Shown: positions 58,080 to 64,000 of the stretch, piece after piece
How the letters are laid out: each line of letters starts with the position of its first letter
Position numbering within the stretch: the stretch's first letter is position 1
Origin: Rhizobium sp. P32RR-XVIII
Lineage (GTDB): Bacteria > Pseudomonadota > Alphaproteobacteria > Rhizobiales > Rhizobiaceae
DNA length: 64,000 bases
NCBI RefSeq assembly: GCF_012641395.1
Contig: NZ_JABAIH010000003.1
Location: 124,001 to 188,000 of the forward strand
Direction: 5' to 3'
The notes under the pieces: model-generated
The model's database searches: none
What the model was told of the DNA's origin: nothing
Seen by the model: only the letters and a program-made list of their open reading frames with translations
Position numbers and translations under genes: made by a program

Positions 58080-58433
58080 TATTTTCGCAGCAGACGCTTG
58101 GCAGTCTTCGGGTTGCGCCGGCTCGGAACGATTTCGTCGAGAACGTAGCCATCTTGATCGACAGCCCGCCACAGACAATGTTTACGGCCGTCAATCCTCG
58201 CGACCACTTCATTCAGACGCCGGACATCGCTGGGGCTCGGTGATTTCCGCGCAAACGGCCAGCATATTCCGGGCCGAACGTCCTCGCCCGGCACCGGATC
58301 GTCTCATAAGAAACGATGATGCCGGGTTCCGGCAGCATCTCCTCCACCCAGTCGCAGGTTCAGCAGAAACCGAACGTCGAGCCAGACCGCATGCGCGATG
58401 GCCGTGAACGACAAACGATGGCGTTTGTAACCG
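58078..58433 (-). pseudogene. IS6-family transposase remnant, frameshifted and truncated
   Basis: Minus-strand fragments in different frames are clearly IS6/IS240-type transposase: AIAHAVWLDVRFLLNLRL, then EEMLPEPGIIVSYETIR, then, after further frameshifts, LWRAVDQDGYVLDEIV followed by RRNPKTAKRLL. The DDE-domain N-terminal part is scrambled, and everything after KRLLRKY is missing. It adjoins the stop codon of the ATPase gene. It is non-functional and marks an old insertion or deletion boundary. Confidence 0.88.
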
Positions 58434-59118
58434 ACAGTGCGCTGGACCACGATGATCGATTACTGCAAACGACCTCACCTATCGTCAACGTGACATTACC
58501 CTGCATGCGGCCAGATGGTTTCTTCCTCGTCGAGGATCACTCGCTTTCTATGCTTGCTTCGAAGCGATTGCGGACGCTCGACATCGTCATCACGAGCACC
58601 AGGAGCACAGCGATTCCAGTCAAGCATCCGGCCGAAACCGCTCTTTGCGGACTTAACCTGACATTAACCTTCAACGAGATCGCGGTCGTTCGCCAAAGCG
58701 CGACCGAAGGCGGGTTTTTCGGACGCATATAAACGCCGCGGAGAGCTTTGTCAGCTCGCCGGCGCCCACCAACTTCTGGAGATCCCGATCCGCCGATGTC
58801 GCCCATCATCGTGTCGGCTCCGCCCTGGGATAGACCTTGCCTGGAGTCGATGTTGTTTCAGTTCGTCCAATCTAGCCGTGTCTTTCACCTAGCAGGCTGC
58901 GAAAGGCTGCAAGGTCGGCAACGTCAGCCGGAATGGCTTTTTCCCACGACGATTTGTTCCTAGATGGAAAGATGGTCTTTCCGAAATAGCGCTTCGCCTG
59001 GCGCGCCTCCATAGTTAAAAATCTTAGAATTACCCGAGCTTGGGTGGAGGACCCGAAACTCTGCAGCTCATACGAGCAAGAAAAAAGCACTGAAGATTTC
59101 AGGGAGGGAATCGAGCAA
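58434..59118. other. About 690 bp without a supportable gene
   Basis: The stretch holds several unsupported open frames on both strands with atypical composition. One minus-strand frame at about 58875-59010 ends AIPADVADLAAFRSLLGERHG and could be the tail of a broken gene, but no family is recognised. It probably contains the promoter of the next ABC operon. Together with the IS6 remnant it looks like a scar from rearrangement. Confidence 0.5.
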
Positions 59119-60888
59119 GTGACTGATGAGCGTATGAAGGCGCACGCTCTTGGCCGTATGGCCTTGACGCAAGCGCCGCAGGAGGAGGGCCGCGACTGGT
59201 TCGGCAATTTCAACTGGAGCAACATTGGGCTTTGGGTGCTCATCGCGGTCACGGCCAGCATAGTCCTACCGCCGTTTATCTTCCTTCTGCAGACAAGTTT
59301 CCAAGTCCAGCGGCTGGGCGAGAGCAGCTACACTTTTGGAAATTACCTCAGAGTCCTCCAGCTCAGCGGCTGGCATCTGTGGCAGACGACGCTGATATTC
59401 TCCATCGGCTCGTCATGCGTCTCAATAGTGCTTGGCTTCAGCGCCGCCTGGCTTGTGGTGAGGACCAACGTGCCGTTCCGCCAGACAGTCTATGTCGGCG
59501 CCTTCCTATCTCTCGCCGCGCCTCTCATCGTCAAAGGCATCGGCTGGATAATGCTTCTCGGCCCCAACAACGGGCTGATCAATATCTGGCTGATGCACGC
59601 TTTTAGGCTCGAGTCGGCGCCGCTTCATCTCTATGGCACCGGCGGGATGATCTTCGTCGAAGGTCTCCTGTGGACGCCTGTTGCATTCCTTTTGGCGCTG
59701 CCGCCGCTCATGGCGATGGACCCGTCGCTTGAGGAGGCTTCGTCGGCCTGCGGCGCCCGCCGCTGGCAGATGCTCTGGTATGTGACCTTGCCGCTCGCCC
59801 GGCCAAGCATCATGGCGGTTTTCCTGCTGGCGCTGATCCGCTCGCTCGAATCCTTCGAGGTCCCGCTCCTGATCGGCACGCCGGGCCATGTCGAGACAAT
59901 CACGACGGCGATCTACCATGCCATGCATTCCGGCTTCGTTCCGAGCTACGGAGAAGCAACGGCCTATTCCGTGCTGCTGATGGGCGTCGTTGCCCTGCCG
60001 CTCGTTTGGTATTACCGATCGACGCGCGAGAGCGCTCGTTATGCGACCGTGACCGGCAAGGGTTTTCGTCCCGCGCGCATTGAACTCGGCAGATGGAGAT
60101 GGCTTTGCGCGGCCGTCGTGCTGATCATTCCGCTTTCGTTGGCCATGCCTGTGCTCGTGATGCTCTACGCCTCGTTCCTGCCGTTCTACGGCTCGCCGTC
60201 GCTCGACGCTTTCCAGACGATGTCGTTTGACAACTATATCTCCATCTGGAGCCGGGCCAACATTCTGTCCGGCATATGGAACAGCGTCGTCATAGGTTCG
60301 ATCAGCGCTACCGTGGTCGCCGGCTTCACTTTGCTCCTCGCCTGGATGGTGATCCGCAGCCGTCATCCGGCGAGGTGGTCGCTCGACGTGCTGGCGTCGC
60401 TGCCGCTTGTCTTTCCGGGTATCGTCGCCAGCATAGCCATCATGATCCTGGCCCTCTTCCTGACGCGCTGGATCCCGATCTACGGCACGATCTGGGTCCT
60501 GGTCCTCGCGTTCCTCCTCAAGTTCATGCCGTTCGGCATGCGCTTCTGTTATTCGGGCATACTGACGATCCACAAGGACCTGGAGGAGAGCGCGCGGGCG
60601 AGCGGTGCGCCTCCCTGGACCGTACTCCGCAAGATTGTACTGCCGCTGACGATGCCGGCTGTCCTGGCGACATGGATTTATGTGTTCATGCATGCCATCC
60701 GCGATCTCTCGACCGCCATCCTTCTTTCCGGTCCCGGAAATTCGATCGCTTCGGTCGTGATCCTCGATCTCTGGAACAATGGTGAGATACCTGAACTGGC
60801 GGCGCTCAGCATCGTCATCTGCATCGGCGTCACGGTCATGGGCATATTCTTCATGCGCCTGTCAGGAAAGAGAGGCCTGAAGGCCTGA
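59119..60888 (+). CDS. Two-domain ABC permease, FbpB/PhnV-like
   Basis: A 589-residue permease from the GTG at 59119, which follows GGGAGGG. It has two BPD_transp_1 halves: the first EAA loop is SLEEASSACGARRWQMLWYV, the second DLEESARASGAPPWTVLRKI. This fused layout is usual for ferric-iron, thiamine and 2-aminoethylphosphonate importers. It works with the ATPase and binding protein that follow. ATGs at 59134 and 59158 are alternatives. Confidence 0.92.
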   Translation: MTDERMKAHALGRMALTQAPQEEGRDWFGNFNWSNIGLWVLIAVTASIVLPPFIFLLQTSFQVQRLGESSYTFGNYLRVLQLSGWHLWQTTLIFSIGSSCVSIVLGFSAAWLVVRTNVPFRQTVYVGAFLSLAAPLIVKGIGWIMLLGPNNGLINIWLMHAFRLESAPLHLYGTGGMIFVEGLLWTPVAFLLALPPLMAMDPSLEEASSACGARRWQMLWYVTLPLARPSIMAVFLLALIRSLESFEVPLLIGTPGHVETITTAIYHAMHSGFVPSYGEATAYSVLLMGVVALPLVWYYRSTRESARYATVTGKGFRPARIELGRWRWLCAAVVLIIPLSLAMPVLVMLYASFLPFYGSPSLDAFQTMSFDNYISIWSRANILSGIWNSVVIGSISATVVAGFTLLLAWMVIRSRHPARWSLDVLASLPLVFPGIVASIAIMILALFLTRWIPIYGTIWVLVLAFLLKFMPFGMRFCYSGILTIHKDLEESARASGAPPWTVLRKIVLPLTMPAVLATWIYVFMHAIRDLSTAILLSGPGNSIASVVILDLWNNGEIPELAALSIVICIGVTVMGIFFMRLSGKRGLKA

Positions 60889-60937
60889 AGCATCGTCTCC
60901 GCCGTCTCGCGGCCGCACAGAAACTGGAGAAAGTCAC

Positions 60938-62092
60938 GTGCTGGAAGTCACAAATGTCAGCAAACAGTTCACCGGAGGCGACGGTGCGAAGTTCAACGCC
61001 GTCGACGGCGTGACCTTCAGCGTCGCGGAGGGGCAGCTGTTCACCTTGCTCGGCCCGTCGGGCTGCGGCAAGACGACCACGCTGCGCTGCATAGCAGGTC
61101 TGGAACACGCCCAGCGTGGCGAGATCCGGATCGGCGGCACGACGGTGTTCGCGCCGGCCCGGCGAATCAATGTGCCCGTGCATCGCCGCGACTTCGGCAT
61201 GGTCTTTCAGTCCTATGCCATCTGGCCGCACATGAATGTCTTCGACAACGTAGCCTTTGCTCTCAAGGTGGCACAGCCGGTGCCGCCGCGGGCCGAGATC
61301 GTGCAGCGCGTCAACGATGCGCTGGAACGCGTCCACCTCGGGCATCTCGCCTCCCGCGACGCCGTCAAGCTCTCGGGCGGCCAGCAGCAGCGCCTGGCGC
61401 TCGCCCGTGCATTGGTGCGCCGGCCGAAGCTGCTGTTGCTCGATGAGCCGCTGAGCAATCTCGACGCCAAGCTCCGCGAGGACATGCGCAGCGAGTTGAA
61501 ACGGCTGCAGCAGGAGCTGAATATCACCAGCCTGTATGTCACCCACGACCAGTTCGAGGCGCTGGCGCTGTCGGATGTCATCGCGGTGATGAACGACGGA
61601 AAGGTGCAGCAGATCGGCTCACCGAAGGAGATCTACGAAAGGCCGGCCAACCGCTTTGTCGCAAAGTTCATCGGTTCGACCAACTTCATTCCCGGCAAGG
61701 TGCTCGATCGCATCCCGGCAACGGCGGACGCGCCGGCGGCCCGCCGGGTCGAGACGCCCATCGGCATCCTGTCATGCATGGCTGGCACGCTTGCGGAGCG
61801 CGGAACGCCGGTTTTGGTCGCCATGCGACCGGAGCACGTATCCGTTTCCCATGCGGGGTCGGTGGAGGGTGAAAACACCGTTGTCGCTCGGGTAGAGAGG
61901 CTCACCTATCTGGGCGAATGTACGGAGATCGAGACGCGTATCGGCGGACATGCATTCAAAGTAAGAGCCCATCCGGACTTCGTGTCGAAGGTGGGCGATA
62001 CCATCCGGCTGCAACTTCCGGCCCATCGCTGTGTCCTTCTGCCGGAGGATGCAGCGTCAAGCACGAAGCGTGTCGAGGCGGTCAGCGCCTGA
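60938..62092 (+). CDS. ABC importer ATP-binding protein, FbpC/PotA type
   Basis: A 384-residue ATPase starting with GTG. Walker A is GPSGCGKTTTLRCIAG, signature LSGGQQQRLALARAL, Walker [19 protein letters not shown] and VYVTHDQFEAL-type switch (LYVTHDQFEAL). A C-terminal TOBE_2 domain follows. It belongs to the iron/polyamine/phosphonate-type importer. Confidence 0.93.
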   Translation: MLEVTNVSKQFTGGDGAKFNAVDGVTFSVAEGQLFTLLGPSGCGKTTTLRCIAGLEHAQRGEIRIGGTTVFAPARRINVPVHRRDFGMVFQSYAIWPHMNVFDNVAFALKVAQPVPPRAEIVQRVNDALERVHLGHLASRDAVKLSGGQQQRLALARALVRRPKLLLLDEPLSNLDAKLREDMRSELKRLQQELNITSLYVTHDQFEALALSDVIAVMNDGKVQQIGSPKEIYERPANRFVAKFIGSTNFIPGKVLDRIPATADAPAARRVETPIGILSCMAGTLAERGTPVLVAMRPEHVSVSHAGSVEGENTVVARVERLTYLGECTEIETRIGGHAFKVRAHPDFVSKVGDTIRLQLPAHRCVLLPEDAASSTKRVEAVSA

Positions 62093-62283
62093 GGTGCCCG
62101 ACCGCTCGGAAATCTGAGTCTCGGACGGCCCGCCCGGAAAGGTCGTGCATAAATTATGGCCGCTAGGCCGAATTTCAGCCGGGTCTGTTCCCGGAGCCGG
62201 CAGCGGCGGGGGAGGCCGATGCCGGAGCAACTGATGACTGCGGCTTCCGCGCAGGCGAAAGCGGCCAACCCATGGAGGAATCG

Positions 62284-63354
62284 ATGTTCACATTCGCTTA
62301 CCGACGCGCCTTGGTCGCGTTAGGCACCGGTGTCCTGATTGCAGCGTCTGTCTTGCTCGCCCCGGCCTGGGCGCAGGACGCGGATAAGGTGAAGGAGGTG
62401 GCCAACTACCATGGCGAAGACCGCCAGGCGATGCTCGAAGCCGGCGCGAAGGCCGAGGGCAAGTTGGTGATCTATACGACTGGCACGCAGATCGATCCGC
62501 TCGTTGCCAAGTTCCATGAAAAATACCCTTTTATTGCCGTCGAGCAGTTGCGCGCCAGCGCGTCCGATATCGCCCGTCGGGTCTTCGAGGAATACCGTGC
62601 CGGCTATTTCGCCGTCGATGGCTTCGAACTATCGGCCTACGGCCTGATCGTGCCGCGCGACAACGGGGCACTGCTGCCATTCTACTCGCCCGAGGCAGCG
62701 AACTTTCCCGACAACGCCAAGGAAACGAACGGGAACTGGATCGTCGTGCGCGAATCCTATCCGGTCCTCGGCTACAACACCAAGCTCGTTGCCGAAGCGG
62801 ATGTTCCGAAGACGTTCGACGACCTGCTCGACCCCAAGTGGAAGGGCAAGATGGCGGTCTCCGGATCGCTCTCAACCACCGGAAACTGGATTGGCTCCCT
62901 TGTGATCTCCAAGGGAACTGATTTCGTGCGTCAGCTCAAAAAGCAGGATATCCGGGTCTATGAGGTGACGGGCCGCGCACTGGCAAACCTGCTCGTCTCC
63001 GGCGAGGTCGCCATATCACCGAATGTCTACGACTCTCACATTCTGGCGAGCCAAAAGGCGGGGGCGCCCGTCGCATGGCGCGCGCTCGGACCGGTCACCG
63101 TCACGGATACGAGTGTCGCACTCGCTTCGCGGGCCCCGCATCCGCATGCGATGATGCTCTTTGCAGATTTCCTGATGTCCAAGGAGGGGCAGGAAATGTA
63201 CAAGACGCTCGGCTATTCGTCGCCTCGCACCGACATGCAGACGGGAACATCTCCGAAGGAGAAGATCTATCTCTCCAACCGGCCGAACTACATACAGGAG
63301 TTCGAGGAGTGGTCCGCCCTCTTCAAGGAGGTCTTCCTGCGGTCCGGCCAGTGA
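62284..63354 (+). CDS. Extracellular substrate-binding protein, FbpA/PhnS-like
   Basis: A 356-residue binding protein. The start at 62284 follows TGGAGGAA and gives the signal peptide MFTFAYRRALVALGTGVLIAASVLLAPAWAQ, though the 20-residue rule of this family is variable. The mature part has KLVIYTTGTQIDPLVAKF, the classical opening of iron(III)-type binding proteins, and DDLLDPKWKGKMAVSG. The ferric-binding Tyr pair is not obvious, and an organic ligand is suggested by the next gene. Confidence 0.9.
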   Translation: MFTFAYRRALVALGTGVLIAASVLLAPAWAQDADKVKEVANYHGEDRQAMLEAGAKAEGKLVIYTTGTQIDPLVAKFHEKYPFIAVEQLRASASDIARRVFEEYRAGYFAVDGFELSAYGLIVPRDNGALLPFYSPEAANFPDNAKETNGNWIVVRESYPVLGYNTKLVAEADVPKTFDDLLDPKWKGKMAVSGSLSTTGNWIGSLVISKGTDFVRQLKKQDIRVYEVTGRALANLLVSGEVAISPNVYDSHILASQKAGAPVAWRALGPVTVTDTSVALASRAPHPHAMMLFADFLMSKEGQEMYKTLGYSSPRTDMQTGTSPKEKIYLSNRPNYIQEFEEWSALFKEVFLRSGQ

Positions 63355-63362
63355 TGATTGAC

Positions 63363-63383
63363 GGCCGCCGCGACGCGGCGGCC
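63363..63383 (+). terminator. GC-rich hairpin after binding-protein gene
   Basis: GGCCGCCGC, loop GAC, GCGGCGGCC: perfect nine-base arms, eight bases after the binding-protein stop codon and 55 bases before the next gene. Confidence 0.75.
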
Positions 63384-63438
63384 ACACCTGCGATGGGCGG
63401 GTTCATGCTATTGTTTCGTGTCTCCAAGGAGCAGCTAA

Positions 63439-64000
63439 GTGTTCGAAGAATTCGTTCCGCGCAAGAAGATCGGGTATCTGGCGCCGTTACCTGTTATCGA
63501 CAATCAGCCATATGAATTCTATCGCCTCGCACCACCCGGCGTCATGATGGTGATGACGCCGGTCGGTCTCGGGGAATTCTCCAAGGAGGATGTGGAGCGC
63601 GTGTACGAACCCGTCGACAGGCTGGTCGACAGCCTGACGGAGCGCGGCGTCGACATCATTGTCATGGCGGGCGTTCCGCTGCCGCTCCTGATCGGCATCG
63701 AGGGCCACGACCGGCTGATGGATCATATCTCGGCGCGCGCGGGCGTGCCTGCGGTCTCTCAGGTGGGCAACGTCACTGCAGCGATGCGGCACCTCGGTCT
63801 GCGTAACGTCGTCGTCGCCAACAAGTGGACGGACGAGATGAATGCGTCGCTCGGCGCTTTCATGGCTCGCGAAGGGGTTTCCATGGCCGGCGTTTCCAGC
63901 CAGTCCATGGCACCGAAGGATTTCGTGCGCATGCGCTCGCAAAACAGCATGGAATTGGCCTATGAACTCGGCCGGAGAGCCTTTGAGCAATTCCCCGAAG
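63439..64000 (+). CDS. Arylmalonate decarboxylase/maleate isomerase-like protein, 3' truncated by window
   Basis: From the GTG at 63439, preceded by AAGGAG nine bases upstream, the frame is open to the window end (187 codons). It begins VFEEFVPRKKIGYLAP and contains PPGVMMVMTPVGLGEFS, then DIIVMAGVPLPLLIG and GVPAVSQVGNVTAAMRHLG. This is the Asp/Glu racemase superfamily branch of maleate cis-trans isomerase and arylmalonate decarboxylase. The first catalytic Cys position reads AGVP, without Cys, as in AMDase, which keeps only the second Cys. That second region is beyond the window. It probably acts on the acid imported by the preceding ABC system. Confidence 0.8.
   Translation, partial: MFEEFVPRKKIGYLAPLPVIDNQPYEFYRLAPPGVMMVMTPVGLGEFSKEDVERVYEPVDRLVDSLTERGVDIIVMAGVPLPLLIGIEGHDRLMDHISARAGVPAVSQVGNVTAAMRHLGLRNVVVANKWTDEMNASLGAFMAREGVSMAGVSSQSMAPKDFVRMRSQNSMELAYELGRRAFEQFPE

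Noticed and set aside
58872..59261. Minus-strand 129-codon frame ending RSLLGERHG
   Set aside because: Its first half overlaps the start of the two-domain permease in antisense and no family is recognised; at best a broken gene tail.
62093..62283. Possible small gene between the ATPase and the FbpA-like binding protein
   Set aside because: No frame with a ribosome site and protein-like composition; treated as intergenic.

Overview
The window comes from a GC-rich alphaproteobacterium, almost certainly a Rhizobium/Agrobacterium/Sinorhizobium relative. The evidence is the density of ABC importers, a CIRCE-controlled groESL, a dctA/dctBD locus with a sigma-54 promoter, a NasST-type nitrate locus, and a rhizobial RIME-type palindrome. 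Linked panCB genes, a groESL that is often one of several copies in rhizobia, and many catabolic operons resemble rhizobial chromids and large plasmids such as R. etli p42f or S. meliloti pSymB. No replication or partition gene is visible, so the replicon cannot be assigned.

Layout. 1-6.1 kb: end of a probable surface-sugar or small-molecule locus (DUF4910 aminopeptidase-like protein, zinc-ribbon sugar C-methyltransferase, FAD oxidoreductase), facing a PLP decarboxylase and an ATP-grasp-like protein. 6.4-13.8 kb: MalK-type ABC importer with a SIS-domain enzyme and a PfkB kinase, divergent from a ROK regulator. 14-18.2 kb: tryptophan-2,3-dioxygenase-like gene with divergent Lrp regulator, a small DUF6665-like gene, and a MEDS sensor plus PAS histidine kinase. 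18.4-21.4 kb: two small genes and groESL. 21.8-28.8 kb: GntR regulator, D-erythronate dehydrogenase, SDR and a complete ABC importer. 29-30.7 kb: panC-panB. 30.7-35.4 kb: ribose-type ABC importer. 35.7-41.2 kb: DUF1269 protein, dctD-dctB and dctA. 41.4-50.5 kb: nasT-nasS and the narK-type/nirB/nirD/nasA nitrate assimilation operon. 50.8-53.6 kb: CBS-domain membrane protein, 1-Cys peroxiredoxin and alpha/beta hydrolase. 53.9-58.1 kb: sugar ABC importer with two permeases fused in one chain. 58.1-58.4 kb: decayed IS6-family transposase. 59.1-64 kb: iron/aminoethylphosphonate-type ABC importer followed by a truncated arylmalonate-decarboxylase-like gene.

How it works together. Most of the window is nutrient capture: five ABC importers, dicarboxylate uptake, nitrate assimilation, and matching first catabolic enzymes and regulators. 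Regulatory signals are unusually readable: sigma-54 promoters upstream of dctA and of the nitrate operon, DctD-type and NtrC-type inverted repeats, a nitrate-operon leader with an ANTAR-target hairpin starting about five bases after the predicted transcript start, a CIRCE element, a LacI-type operator, and a GC-rich hairpin directly after each of the five substrate-binding-protein genes.

The most unusual points are an in-frame 172-bp RIME-like palindrome inside nasA adding about 57 residues, the fused double permease, a TDO-fold enzyme lacking the usual GTGG-type loop, and a possible Amadori-sugar (fructosamine) catabolic operon.
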